From contig CAKUVR010000002.1 in the NCBI GenBank assembly GCA_934698975.1, forward strand, positions 124,001 to 188,000: a DNA stretch of 64,000 nt. The letters are read 5' to 3'. The notes under the pieces were generated by a model. That model made no database searches. It worked only from the letters and a program-made list of their open reading frames with translations, and was not told where the DNA came from. The DNA comes from Cryptobacteroides sp934698975. Its GTDB lineage: Bacteria; Bacteroidota; Bacteroidia; Bacteroidales; UBA932. Both the position numbers and the translations under genes were made by a program. Positions within the stretch are counted from its first letter, which is position 1; each line of letters opens with the position of its first letter. This document shows positions 27,246 through 36,838 of this stretch, one piece after another.

Positions 27246-28073
27246 CTACCTGGTAATCTTGAGGTTGCCGACATTGAGACCCCACTCACCGTCCTGGACG
27301 ATGGGGACAGGGATGCCGTCTAGATTGTTTTCGTAGTGGGGGGCTTTGAGGAAGGTGTGGGAGTGACCGCCTACAACCAGATCAACGTTGCGGGATCTCT
27401 TCACGAGGGTAGGATCAACGTAGGGTTCACCCGTGAAACCTATGTGGGTCAGAGCAATGACCATGTCGCACTTCTTCTCGGTCTTGAGGTACCCGGCCCA
27501 TTTGTTGACAACCTCTGCGTTCTCAAAGGCAGGAATCTTGTCGGACACCTCCTTGGAGACAAGGGTGGTGATGTCGGGCATTAGACCGATGATACCGATT
27601 TTCATTCCGGCTTTCTTCACGATGGTGTAAGGCTTAACGTACTTAGCCAGAGCTACATTAGAGAAATCGTAGTTGGCGCAGACTACTGGGCATTTGATGC
27701 TGGACAGGCGACGGGCAAGCTCTTCGACTCCGTTGTCGAACTCGTGATTGCCGAGGGTCACGCAGTCGTACTTCATCGCGTTGATGAGGTCGATCTCGAT
27801 GTCTCCCCCAAGCACGGAGAAGTATGACGTTCCCTGACTGAAATCTCCTGCATGAAGAAGGAGCACGTTCCTCTTGCCATCTGCTTTCACGACACTGTCT
27901 CGGTAGGCCGCGCGTTCGATCACTCCGCCAAGCCCTTTCCGCTCGCCCGCGCGCTCCGGTTCCAAGTGGCTGTGAGTGTCATTGACGTGAAGGATGGTCA
28001 ACCGCCTCTGGGCCGACGCGTCAATATTCACCAACGCGGCAAGCAAGCATATTCCTAAAATTGTTTTTCTCAT
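27246..28073 (-). CDS. 5'-nucleotidase metallophosphoesterase half
   Basis: A 275-residue exported protein (signal peptide ILGICLLAALVNIDASA) containing only the N-terminal, metal-binding half of UshA-type 5'-nucleotidases: LHVNDTHSHLEP, HAGDFSQG, LGNHEFDNG, THIGFTGE and GGHSHTF. Its ATG overlaps the stop of the upstream gene by 4 bases, so translation is probably coupled. Together the two genes should form a complete periplasmic nucleotide-hydrolysing enzyme. Confidence 0.9.
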   Translation of the reverse strand: MRKTILGICLLAALVNIDASAQRRLTILHVNDTHSHLEPERAGERKGLGGVIERAAYRDSVVKADGKRNVLLLHAGDFSQGTSYFSVLGGDIEIDLINAMKYDCVTLGNHEFDNGVEELARRLSSIKCPVVCANYDFSNVALAKYVKPYTIVKKAGMKIGIIGLMPDITTLVSKEVSDKIPAFENAEVVNKWAGYLKTEKKCDMVIALTHIGFTGEPYVDPTLVKRSRNVDLVVGGHSHTFLKAPHYENNLDGIPVPIVQDGEWGLNVGNLKITR

Positions 28074-28915
28074 TTGTCATCCTCCCTTAATACGGTGATC
28101 CAGTGCTGGTTCTCATACTCGATTGGTTTGCCGGCAGCGGTGAGGCTCTGGACGTAAGCGAGCATCGTGTCGTAGAGGTAGCCGTTGCACTTGATGACCT
28201 CAACCGCATTGTTGGCCACCTTGTAGCCATCGCCACCGTCCAGAAGAAAGTTCAGGGTAGCGACTCCGTAGATCTTGTCATCATCAAGAGGCTCACCGTT
28301 CACGATCGCCGAGACAACCTTGCCATTCTTCACAGTGACGTTCACCCCACCGACAATCTGCAAAGTCGTGGAGGCCATCTGGTCGAGCAACGCGCGCACA
28401 TCCTGTCCACGCAATGCCACGTAGCACAGATAGTTGCGGAACGGAAACATCGACATGATGTCATCATAGAGCACCTCCCCTGCAGGCATGTCTATCCGGA
28501 CTCCCCCTCGGTTGGCGAAACCGATGTCAACCCGTTTGCCGGTGCTGTCAGCTGTAGCCCGCATCAATTCGTCAATATACCAGTCGTAGATCTCGCACTC
28601 CGGATAGGTCCTGACCATCGCCCTTGTCGAATGGCCTATGACGGTCTTCACCTTGGCCATGGCCGGCTGCGCGTCAAGCATTATCTTGGCGACATCCCTC
28701 ACAGTGCCTTTACGGAATTTGCGACCGTTAGGTGCATAGTAGGTACAGCCTTTGACCGTGCCCATCGCCTCGTTGACATTCGTCGCGTTTGAAGCCACGA
28801 CACCGGTACGATGTCCGTCAACAGGATCTGTTGTCCATGTGATAGTCCGTTCCTGAGCGCTGAGACTAAGCCCTCCAGCCAGAAACAGCATGATTATCAG
28901 CCGATTTCTCATCAC
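28070..28915 (-). CDS. 5'-nucleotidase C-terminal domain protein
   Basis: A 281-residue exported protein that corresponds to the substrate-specificity half of UshA-type 5'-nucleotidases. Visible family segments are ADSTGKRVDIGFANRGGVRI, DIMSMFPFRN and FLLDGGDGY. It has its own signal peptide (LIIMLFLAGGLSLSAQ). It is translated first, ahead of the catalytic half, which reverses the domain order of the fused enzyme. Confidence 0.88.
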   Translation of the reverse strand: MMRNRLIIMLFLAGGLSLSAQERTITWTTDPVDGHRTGVVASNATNVNEAMGTVKGCTYYAPNGRKFRKGTVRDVAKIMLDAQPAMAKVKTVIGHSTRAMVRTYPECEIYDWYIDELMRATADSTGKRVDIGFANRGGVRIDMPAGEVLYDDIMSMFPFRNYLCYVALRGQDVRALLDQMASTTLQIVGGVNVTVKNGKVVSAIVNGEPLDDDKIYGVATLNFLLDGGDGYKVANNAVEVIKCNGYLYDTMLAYVQSLTAAGKPIEYENQHWITVLREDDK

Positions 28916-28933
28916 GTTATTGGTAATTTCAGA

Positions 28934-30334
28934 TTATTTCATCCTCAACCACTTCCAAAGATCCTTGAAAGTAGATTTCTTACCGAACATCAAGATGCCA
29001 ACCTTGTAGATCTTGGCGGAAAGCCAGGCGCAACCAACAAAGGTTACGAGCAGCAGAGCAATTGAAACAACCAACTGCCACATCGGCACTCCATATGGGA
29101 TTCTGGCCAGCATCACGATCGGCGAGGTGAACGGAATCATGGATCCCCAAACGACCACACTGCTGTCAGGATTCTGGAAAGCCACAAGGATGATGAAATA
29201 GGCAATCATCAGAGGAATGGTCAGCGGCATCTGAAGTTGCTGAGAGTCCCCCTCGTTCTCAACCGCGGAGCCCACCGCAGCAAACATCGATGCGTAGAGC
29301 AAATAGCCAAGAATGAAGTAGATAAGGAATGAAATAATCAGTTTCACCCAAGGAATATTCACGAGCGTGCCGACAATGACACTCATCTCGTCAGGCTCTC
29401 CGGCCGCAACAGCGGTAGTGTCAGCGGCGGAGCCCAGAGTGGCGGTCGCTCCACCAAGGGTCTGCATCTGATCCGGTGTGACACCCATTGTCTGCGCCAT
29501 CATCTCTGGATTGCCGGCCATTTCGGCGAACATATCCTTGCCCACAAAGGAAGTGGCAATGGAAACCAGCACTCCGGTCAGGATAATCCACAGGAAGAAC
29601 TGGGTCAACGCCACGAGAGCCACACCGATGATCTTTCCGAACATCAGGTCGATGGCCTTCACGGACGAGATCAGGACCTCAACCACCCTGCTGGTCTTCT
29701 CCTCGATGACACTGGACATCACCTGCCCTCCGAACATCATGATGAACATCCAGATTATGATTCCAAGGAGCATGGAGATGATCATGTATATTCCTGACTC
29801 TGAAATGGTTTCATTACCTTCATCATCCATGGTGTATTCAGTCACCTTGACGTCGGCCTTAACCTCATCCATGATCTGCGAGAGGTTGTCGATGCCGTAC
29901 TGCTGCACTCGGTACTCCTCCACCGCGTCATTCGCCTTGTCGGCAAGTCCGGTGGTAAACTCCACACCAAGCGGGTCTTTTGAATATGTCTGCACGGAAA
30001 CCGTCTTTTTGACTGAATCCAACGGGGACACAACCACAAGGACATCCTTTCCGTACTCCGAAAGACGGGCTTTCACCGAGTCTGGATTCTCGGAGGAATA
30101 GTCCGTGAACGTGAGCCTGTCCGTGTCCTGAAGATGGCTCATAACGATGCCGGAACGGTCAACAACAGCGACATCCTGCTTCCTTTCCTTTGTGCCGGCC
30201 ATGATCACTCCGACCACGATCATTGTGGCCGCGAATATGATCGGAACAAGGATCGTCGTGACAAGAAATGACTTTTTCTTGACGCGGGTGAGATATTCCC
30301 TTGCGATGACAGTCTTTATTATTCTGAAATTCAT
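28934..30334 (-). CDS. ABC-2 type transporter permease (NatB-like)
   Basis: A 466-residue membrane protein. A first helix (FLVTTILVPIIFAATMIVVG) is followed by a large extracytoplasmic domain and about five further helices in the second half, including LLGIIIWMFIMMFGGQ. The arrangement and the VMSSVIEEKTSRVVEVLISSV motif are typical of the NatB/YhaP group of Na+ or drug exporters. The ATPase gene ends 2 bases upstream of the start, so they form an operon and probably one exporter. Confidence 0.9.
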   Translation of the reverse strand: MNFRIIKTVIAREYLTRVKKKSFLVTTILVPIIFAATMIVVGVIMAGTKERKQDVAVVDRSGIVMSHLQDTDRLTFTDYSSENPDSVKARLSEYGKDVLVVVSPLDSVKKTVSVQTYSKDPLGVEFTTGLADKANDAVEEYRVQQYGIDNLSQIMDEVKADVKVTEYTMDDEGNETISESGIYMIISMLLGIIIWMFIMMFGGQVMSSVIEEKTSRVVEVLISSVKAIDLMFGKIIGVALVALTQFFLWIILTGVLVSIATSFVGKDMFAEMAGNPEMMAQTMGVTPDQMQTLGGATATLGSAADTTAVAAGEPDEMSVIVGTLVNIPWVKLIISFLIYFILGYLLYASMFAAVGSAVENEGDSQQLQMPLTIPLMIAYFIILVAFQNPDSSVVVWGSMIPFTSPIVMLARIPYGVPMWQLVVSIALLLVTFVGCAWLSAKIYKVGILMFGKKSTFKDLWKWLRMK

Positions 30335-30336
30335 GA

Positions 30337-31257
30337 CTATGCCTCCTCAGTTACAAGTTTTATGAATATGTCGTTCATCCTCGGAATCAGTTCCTTGAAC
30401 GAGTTGACGACGATGTCCTGCGCCAGCAGAGCCGAAAGAGCGTCATTGGACGAGACATTCTCCCCAAGCGTCAGCACAGCGGTGTGACGACCAGCGTTGT
30501 CCTCATCGGAAAGGACTTTGAATATCCCCTCGGCATCATTCACCTTGTCCTCGCCGGTGTAGATCAGCTCGATGTTATTGTTGCCGTACTTATGGCGGAT
30601 CTCGTTGACTCCTCCGGTTATCACAAGATGGGACTTGTTGATCAAGGCAATGTTGTCGCAGAGTTCCTCCACGGACTCCATGTTATGGGTCGAAAGGATA
30701 ATTGTGGCTCCCTCGTCCTTCAAACGAAGGATCTCCTTGCGGATCAGTTCGGCGTTCACCGGATCGAAACCGGAGAACGGTTCGTCCAGAATCATAAGTG
30801 ACGGCTTATGGACAACGGTCGTGATGAACTGAACCTTCTGGGCCATACCCTTGGACAGTTCCTCAACCTTCTTCTTCCACCAATCCTGGATTCCGAAGCG
30901 CACAAACCACTCCTTCAACGCCTTACGAGCGTCAGCAGCGCTCATGCCTTTCAACTGAGCCAGATACATTGCCTGGTCTCCAACCTCCATCTTGCGGTAA
31001 AGGCCGCGCTCCTCTGGCAGATAACCTATCTTCTCTACATCCGACTGGGTTATCGGACGCCCGTCAAACAAAACTTCTCCTCCGTTCGGAATAGTTATCC
31101 GGTTAATGATGCGGATCAATGTCGTCTTTCCGGCTCCGTTAGGGCCGAGCAGACCGAAGATTCCGCCTTTCGGGATGTTCACGCTGACTTTGTCAAGCGC
31201 GACTTTCTCTCCGAAATTCTTGCAGATGTTCCTGCACTCGATGATGTTCTCGCTCAT
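30337..31257 (-). CDS. ABC transporter ATP-binding protein (NatA-like)
   Basis: A 306-residue ATPase with Walker A GPNGAGKTT, signature ELSKGMAQK (a variant of LSGGQ, common in the NatA group), Walker B LMILDEPFSG and switch His in LSTHNMES. A C-terminal extension of about 80 residues follows, as in NatA/EcsA proteins. It partners the permease directly downstream. holA ends 5 bases before its start. Confidence 0.92.
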   Translation of the reverse strand: MSENIIECRNICKNFGEKVALDKVSVNIPKGGIFGLLGPNGAGKTTLIRIINRITIPNGGEVLFDGRPITQSDVEKIGYLPEERGLYRKMEVGDQAMYLAQLKGMSAADARKALKEWFVRFGIQDWWKKKVEELSKGMAQKVQFITTVVHKPSLMILDEPFSGFDPVNAELIRKEILRLKDEGATIILSTHNMESVEELCDNIALINKSHLVITGGVNEIRHKYGNNNIELIYTGEDKVNDAEGIFKVLSDEDNAGRHTAVLTLGENVSSNDALSALLAQDIVVNSFKELIPRMNDIFIKLVTEEA

Positions 31258-31262
31258 AAAGC

Positions 31263-32306
31263 TTATATAGATAAAATCTTACTGGTCAATTCAACAAGCA
31301 ATTCTCCCGGCGTGGCCTCCCCGGCATCTCCACCCTTGCCTTTGTAATCATATTCACAAAGAAGGGAAATCACTTCCATCGCCTTGCGGACCGGGTAGTT
31401 GGCCACAGCGGTGTCGTATTCCTTCCAAAAGTAGGGGTTCACGCCCTGCAGGGCGGCCGCGACGGCGGTTTTGTCCGGGAAGCGGCTCTTCTCCTTCAAT
31501 GCGGCGTATTTCAGGATTCTGGCGAAATGGGTATAGAGAGCGCTTACAGCCATAGGCATGGCGAATTTCGCGGCCTCACCGATGCGGGCCGCTATCCGCA
31601 AGGCTTTCGGGCCGTTTTTAGCCGACAGTTCCTTGGTCAACTCGAACACGCTGAACTCCCGGCTGATGCCCACATTCCGTTCGATGTCTGAGACAGTTAT
31701 CTGCATCGTTCCTTCCGGCAGATTTTTCAGCATCTTGTCGGTTTCGACTGCTATGCGTCCCAGGTTTGTGCCAGCGGATTCCGCCAACAAAGCAGCTGCC
31801 TCCGGATCAATGGTCAGTCCACGGCCAGAGAAATACTGCGCGATCCACGATGGCATCTCATAGTCTCTCAACGCGTTGGACTCAACCACAATTCCGTTTT
31901 TAGAGGCTTGCTTATACAAAGCCTTGCGTTTGTCGGCAGACGCACCACGCATCAGCAAGACCAAAACCGTGGAATCCAAAGGCTTCTCGCAATAGACCGA
32001 GAGTTTCTCCAGATCCCGCATCGCCTGGGCGTCCTTGACCACAACAAGCTGCCTTTCGGCCATCATCGGGAAACGCCTCGCAGCAGTGATGACCGTGTCC
32101 GCATCCACGTCCGAGCCATAGCAGATTGTCTCATTGAAATCCCTCGAAGCCTCGTCAAGGGCATTCTCGATGACAGCATCGCAGACCATGTCCGTATAGT
32201 ACGGTTCGTCCCCCATCAGAAGATAGACGGGGGCGAACTGTCCTGACTTGACAGCAGCGATTATCTCACGGCACTGGCTGCCGACATTAACTGTTCCCTT
32301 AGCCAT
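31263..32306 (-). CDS. holA: DNA polymerase III subunit delta
   Basis: A 347-residue clamp-loader subunit. The N-terminal part (VYLLMGDEPYYTDMVCDAVI) and the RRFPMMAERQLVVVKDAQ segment are typical of HolA, and the C-terminal collar domain follows. It opens the sliding clamp during replication. It begins a minus-strand run with the NatAB-like genes. The call rests on overall pattern and length. Confidence 0.9.
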   Translation of the reverse strand: MAKGTVNVGSQCREIIAAVKSGQFAPVYLLMGDEPYYTDMVCDAVIENALDEASRDFNETICYGSDVDADTVITAARRFPMMAERQLVVVKDAQAMRDLEKLSVYCEKPLDSTVLVLLMRGASADKRKALYKQASKNGIVVESNALRDYEMPSWIAQYFSGRGLTIDPEAAALLAESAGTNLGRIAVETDKMLKNLPEGTMQITVSDIERNVGISREFSVFELTKELSAKNGPKALRIAARIGEAAKFAMPMAVSALYTHFARILKYAALKEKSRFPDKTAVAAALQGVNPYFWKEYDTAVANYPVRKAMEVISLLCEYDYKGKGGDAGEATPGELLVELTSKILSI

Positions 32307-32317
32307 TCAAGGCCGCG

Positions 32318-34585
32318 TTAGTATTTGAAATCAACTGTTTTACGAATATCCTCGGAGGAAGCTCCCACTAGAATCCTGTAGTTGCCCTTCTCGGCTACCC
32401 AATCGTGCTTCTGGGCATCGAAATAACTGATGGCGGCCTTGTCCAAAGTGACCTTCACCTCACCCGACTTGCCAGGATCAAGGAATATCTTGCCGAAGCC
32501 TTTGAGTTCCTTTACCGGGCGCTCGACAGAGCTTTCAGGAGCGCTGACGTAGATCTGAACAACTTCCGCACCTGACACTGAACCTGTGTTCTTCACCGGA
32601 ACGGTGACGGTCAGCCCCTTGTCTATCGAACCGGAAGTCTTAGGCTCGCCATATTCAAATGTAGTGTAACTGAGTCCGTAGCCGAACGGGAAAGTCGGCT
32701 TGATGGCACTGTGCTCGAACCAACGGTAGCCCACGAATATTCCCTCCGTGTAGGTCTCATCGTAGATGATCTTGTCTTGAATGCCCATCTTGACGGTCTC
32801 CTTGCGAGGAATTCCCGGATACTGGATCTCACTTTGAATCGGGTAATCCGCCAAAGTCGCGCCGATTGTGAACGGCAATTTTCCAGAAGGTGTGACATCT
32901 CCAGAAAGCACATCGGCAAGAGAGTGTCCGGCCTCGCTTCCAAGGTACCAGTTCTGGACTATTCCCGGAACCTTGCCGACCCACGGCATCGCCACAGCGT
33001 TTCCTGAAATATTCACGACCACAAGTTTAGGGTTGGCGGCGGCAAGCGCCTCAATCACGGCGTTCTGTGAATATGGCAACTCGTAGCTCTTCCTGTCTTC
33101 TCCTTCACAGTCTTGATGCTCGCTCTTGTTCAAACCTCCGATGAATATCACATAATCAGCATCCTTGGCGGCAGACACCGCGTCAGCGATCAGTTTCTCC
33201 GCCGAACGGCTTTCGCTGAGATCCTGCCCCGTCGTCACGCCATCGAACTGACCACCAGCATCGCCAACGTAACCGCGCTCGTAAACCACCTCCGCATCTG
33301 AGAATCTTTCTTTGATTCCTTCCAGCGGAGAGACCTCTTTTTTAACTTTCAGTGAGGAACTTCCGCCTCCCACAGTCATCATCTTCACGGCGTTCTCCCC
33401 GACAACCAGAATCTTCTTCGCATTCTTTATCGGAAGGATGCCGCCATCGTTCTTGAGAAGCACAATGGACTCGGCTCCGATCTTTCTTGCGGCCGCTATG
33501 TGCTCCGGGCTGACAAACGAACCATAAGGACGGTTCTTGTCCATGACTGTTCTGAACATCAGGCGCAAAACTCTGCGAGCCTTGTTGTCAAGTACATCCG
33601 AGGTGTACTTGCCCTCATTGAGCCCTTTAAGATATGGCCCTGAAAGATAATAATTCGCATAGGCGTTGGAAGCCGACCAACTTAGTCCGTTGGTGAACGT
33701 GCCGAACTCCATGTCCAATCCGTTGTCCACAGCCTGGTCCGTGTCATGGGTTCCGCCCCAGTCACTGATGACCACGCCATCGAATCCCCATTCTCCTTTG
33801 AGGATGTCATTCAAGGTGTACTGGTTCTGGCAGCACCACTGATTCTTGTATAGATTGTAAGCTCCCATGATCGCCCACGCTTTTCCCTCCTGGACAGCGG
33901 CCTTGAACGCAGGGAGATAGATCTCGTAGAGAGTCCTGTCATCGACGGTCACATTGGTCGTGAAGCGGTTATATTCCTGACTGTTCAAAGCGTAGTGCTT
34001 CACGCAGGCGGCCACACCGTTGCTCTGTACACCCTTGACATAGGGCACGACCATGCGGCTTGAAAGGTAAGGATCCTCGCCCATATATTCAAAACTTCTA
34101 CCATTGAGAGGAGTCCTGCAGATGTTCACGCCAGGTCCGAGGAGCACGTCCTTCTTGCGGTAGCGGGCTTCCTCGCCGATGCTTTTGCCGTAAAGGGCGG
34201 ACATCTCCGTATTCCATGTTGCCGCCAAGGCCGTCAGAGCCGGGAAGGCCGTGCACGAGTCGTTCGTCCATCCTGCCTGGTTCCATTTGTCCCAGAGGAC
34301 TTCAGGACGGATCCCATGAGGCCCATCGGTGGTCCAGATCTCAGGGATGCCAAGACGAGGCACTCCCGCCGAGCTGAACTTTGACTGCGCGTGAAGAATC
34401 GCAACCTTCTCCTCGGTCGTCATCCTCGAAAGAGCGTCTTCCACCCTTTCCTCAATGGTTTTACTTTCATCAAGAAAGACAGGCCCGCCATTTCCGGCGG
34501 CCTGTCTTCCAACTCCTCTTTGCTGACCACACGCGGCGGCGATGCCAGCCACGGCTATCAGACTCAAGATCAATTTCTTTTTCAT
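32318..34585 (-). CDS. GH3 family beta-glucosidase-type lipoprotein
   Basis: A lipoprotein of about 755 residues (lipobox AAACG). The nucleophile is the Asp in VVISDWGGTHD, the N-terminal barrel has TDGPHGIRPE and GPGVNICRTPLNGRSFEYMG, the second domain has VVNISGNAVAM, and a C-terminal fibronectin-III-like domain closes with the YRILVGASS motif. It should remove terminal beta-linked glucose or xylose units outside the cytoplasm. The ATG at 34585 starts the signal peptide. It follows hpf directly. Confidence 0.93.
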   Translation of the reverse strand: MKKKLILSLIAVAGIAAACGQQRGVGRQAAGNGGPVFLDESKTIEERVEDALSRMTTEEKVAILHAQSKFSSAGVPRLGIPEIWTTDGPHGIRPEVLWDKWNQAGWTNDSCTAFPALTALAATWNTEMSALYGKSIGEEARYRKKDVLLGPGVNICRTPLNGRSFEYMGEDPYLSSRMVVPYVKGVQSNGVAACVKHYALNSQEYNRFTTNVTVDDRTLYEIYLPAFKAAVQEGKAWAIMGAYNLYKNQWCCQNQYTLNDILKGEWGFDGVVISDWGGTHDTDQAVDNGLDMEFGTFTNGLSWSASNAYANYYLSGPYLKGLNEGKYTSDVLDNKARRVLRLMFRTVMDKNRPYGSFVSPEHIAAARKIGAESIVLLKNDGGILPIKNAKKILVVGENAVKMMTVGGGSSSLKVKKEVSPLEGIKERFSDAEVVYERGYVGDAGGQFDGVTTGQDLSESRSAEKLIADAVSAAKDADYVIFIGGLNKSEHQDCEGEDRKSYELPYSQNAVIEALAAANPKLVVVNISGNAVAMPWVGKVPGIVQNWYLGSEAGHSLADVLSGDVTPSGKLPFTIGATLADYPIQSEIQYPGIPRKETVKMGIQDKIIYDETYTEGIFVGYRWFEHSAIKPTFPFGYGLSYTTFEYGEPKTSGSIDKGLTVTVPVKNTGSVSGAEVVQIYVSAPESSVERPVKELKGFGKIFLDPGKSGEVKVTLDKAAISYFDAQKHDWVAEKGNYRILVGASSEDIRKTVDFKY

Positions 34586-34586
34586 T

Positions 34587-34880
34587 CTATGCATCAAATT
34601 TCTTTTCTTTTGTCCTTACGATCTTCTCCTTCATCAGATCGACAGCAGCGCTGACCGCATCCTCAAAAGAGGTCGAGTTCCTTTCGATGACAAGATCCTG
34701 GCCGTAGGCCCTTGTCTGGATCCTGACATTCTTGTTGTCAGGCTCCTTGAGCAAAGATAAAGTCACCTCCATTCCGTCAAGATGGTCGCTGAATCTGGAA
34801 AGTTTCGAGACCTTCTTCTCTACATAGTCGAGCAGTTTCTGATCCGCGTCGAACTTCAGGGATTTTACTCTAATCTCCAT
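34587..34880 (-). CDS. hpf: Ribosome hibernation promoting factor (HPF/RaiA)
   Basis: A 97-residue short-type HPF. The pattern MEIRVKSLKFDADQKLLDYV, then VEKKVSKLSRF, and a late AVDLMKEKIVR match the S30AE domain, which binds the 30S decoding region during stationary phase. The start at 34880 overlaps the end of xerC by 11 bases. The same gene pair is common in Bacteroidetes. Confidence 0.92.
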   Translation of the reverse strand: MEIRVKSLKFDADQKLLDYVEKKVSKLSRFSDHLDGMEVTLSLLKEPDNKNVRIQTRAYGQDLVIERNSTSFEDAVSAAVDLMKEKIVRTKEKKFDA

Positions 34881-35844
34881 TTTTACCTCCGCTTTTTGCC
34901 CTTGGATGGGCGTTAACATAAACTTTTTTCAGTTTCTCGATGGTGTTGTGCGTGTAGACCTGCGTCGCTGCCAGCGAGGAGTGACCGAGAAGTTCCTTGA
35001 TGGAGTTGAGATCCGCACCCTCGTCCAAAAGTTCAGTGGCCAAAGAGTGCCTCAACACGTGCGGAGACTTTCTCCCGGTGATGCTTCCAACCTGTCCAAG
35101 AGCCTTCTTTACCGTCCTGTCCACAAACACAGGATAGAGTTTCAGGCCCTTGCAGGTGACCGCCAGCGGCTCGTCCGCCGATCTGGTGCGACCAGCCATC
35201 GTTTCAACTGATTGTAAATATAATGAAATTTCCTTACAAAGCGAAGAAACAAGCGGAATTTCTCTCACTTTGTCACCTTTTCCCCTCACGGTCAAAGTCC
35301 GCCGCGAGAAATCCACATCCCCTATCCTGAGGCCGATCAGCTCCGCTCGGCGCATCCCAGTGCAATAAAGCATCGACACGATGAGCCTCTCCAATCTTCT
35401 TGAATATGCCGCCTCGGAGGCCTTGTCTTGCCCCGTGATCAGGGCCAGGTTCTCCTCGGAAGCGTCACATTCCGTCCCGGCGAAATATTCATTCATAGAC
35501 TCCTCCCTGTAGAACGCAGGCAGCCTTTTTTCGGATTTCGGTTTTGCCACAGTCCGCACCGGGTTGGCCGTCAGTTTTTTCTCCTTTATCAGAAACCGAC
35601 AAAAAACCGACAGCACCGACAGATGCAGCTTGACCGTCCTCGGAGAGTCGCCCTTGGCATCCATAAGGAAAACCTCATAACTCCTGATAGTCTGATGATT
35701 AAGCGATTCCAACAAAGTCTGGTCACCACCAGCCCCGCAGAATCCGGAGAATTCCCTCAGCACATCCGAGTATATCGTCTGCGTCCTGACTGAATATCTC
35801 CGAATGTCCCTGATGTAAGAAATAAATTCTTCTATCAAACTCAT
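34870..35844 (-). CDS. xerC: Tyrosine recombinase XerC/XerD type
   Basis: About 324 residues. The N-terminal SAM-like domain opens with SLIEEFISYIRDIRRYS. Catalytic residues are the Arg in CTGMRRAELIGLR, the Lys in VRGKGDK, HxxR in HVLRHSLATELL, and the late His and Tyr in LGHSSLAATQVYTH. This is the normal chromosome-dimer resolvase layout. The ATG at 35844 is preferred to an upstream start because the core fold begins there. hpf overlaps its 3' end. Confidence 0.92.
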   Translation of the reverse strand: MSLIEEFISYIRDIRRYSVRTQTIYSDVLREFSGFCGAGGDQTLLESLNHQTIRSYEVFLMDAKGDSPRTVKLHLSVLSVFCRFLIKEKKLTANPVRTVAKPKSEKRLPAFYREESMNEYFAGTECDASEENLALITGQDKASEAAYSRRLERLIVSMLYCTGMRRAELIGLRIGDVDFSRRTLTVRGKGDKVREIPLVSSLCKEISLYLQSVETMAGRTRSADEPLAVTCKGLKLYPVFVDRTVKKALGQVGSITGRKSPHVLRHSLATELLDEGADLNSIKELLGHSSLAATQVYTHNTIEKLKKVYVNAHPRAKSGGKNGD

Positions 35845-35938
35845 GTCCTTATATTCATCAAAAGTGACTGTACCTGCATTTTCCGGTGGCATTCTGTCAG
35901 TACATTAATGCCATAATGCCAAAGACTTCCCGGTCCGC

Positions 35939-36583
35939 TTATTCCACTTTTATCCCACACGCATCGGCCAGTCTCTCGACCGGCTTGTTGCACCATTGGG
36001 CGATGACTCCGACGAGGAGGGCGGCGGCGAGAGTTCCTTCACGTACACCGTGAATTCCACCGAGCCAGATGAGCGAGGCGATGCATGCCAGAGCCACAAG
36101 CGAGACATCCACAGCGACTTTCGTGACATCAAACCGTGTCTTGAACGCCTTGCAAATCGCAAGCACCAACCCTTCTCCGGCAAGAGTGACCACTCCGGCC
36201 ACAACCTCGAAACTGACTCCGATTCCGACCAGAACGATGCCCACAAGACACCATACCACCTGCATAAGGTAGTTCGGACAAGGCATATCCGCGATGCACC
36301 AGCAGGCGAAATCCGTCATGTACCCGAACGCAAATGCCACCGGCAGCTGCATCAGCTGAACCCAATCGTAATCCTTCCGAAGAAGCGCCATCTGAATCAG
36401 AATGAATATGCAGTGCATCACGATCGTCGCCTCCCCGACCGTGAGCGGGCACAGCATACTCGCCACATAAGGCGGGCACGAGATCGGCGAGGTCCCCAGA
36501 TCCGCCAGAATAGAAAATGCCACCCCGAACGCCACTATCAGCAGCCCGACGCACAGCATCACATATCTCTTGAATACTTCCAT
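35939..36583 (-). CDS. YczE/YitT-like integral membrane protein
   Basis: About 214 residues with five or six membrane helices. The first helices contain GVAFSILADLGTSPISCPPY, a pattern of the YczE/YyaS family, and VGIGVSFEVVAGVVTLAGEG occurs later. The function of the family is not settled. The ATG at 36583 starts directly at the first helix; the longer frame upstream would add a non-conserved tail. Confidence 0.8.
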   Translation of the reverse strand: MEVFKRYVMLCVGLLIVAFGVAFSILADLGTSPISCPPYVASMLCPLTVGEATIVMHCIFILIQMALLRKDYDWVQLMQLPVAFAFGYMTDFACWCIADMPCPNYLMQVVWCLVGIVLVGIGVSFEVVAGVVTLAGEGLVLAICKAFKTRFDVTKVAVDVSLVALACIASLIWLGGIHGVREGTLAAALLVGVIAQWCNKPVERLADACGIKVE

Positions 36584-36838
36584 AACATTATAGTCAAAAA
36601 AGGTAACAAATTTACGAATATTCCCGAAATCGGCAACCACTTGATGCCTTAGACCACTGAGGACCATAGAGTGGAAGAAAAACCATCAGGCCATCGCATT
36701 GAACCCATATTCCTTCAAACAAACAAATCAAAACGGCTTCTGAAAAGTGTTTTCATGAAAAAAAATACCGCTGAATCTTTATCTGCTTATTTTTAACGCT
36801 TGTCAAAATGCTTATATTAGCGGAAAATTTTGAAATAG

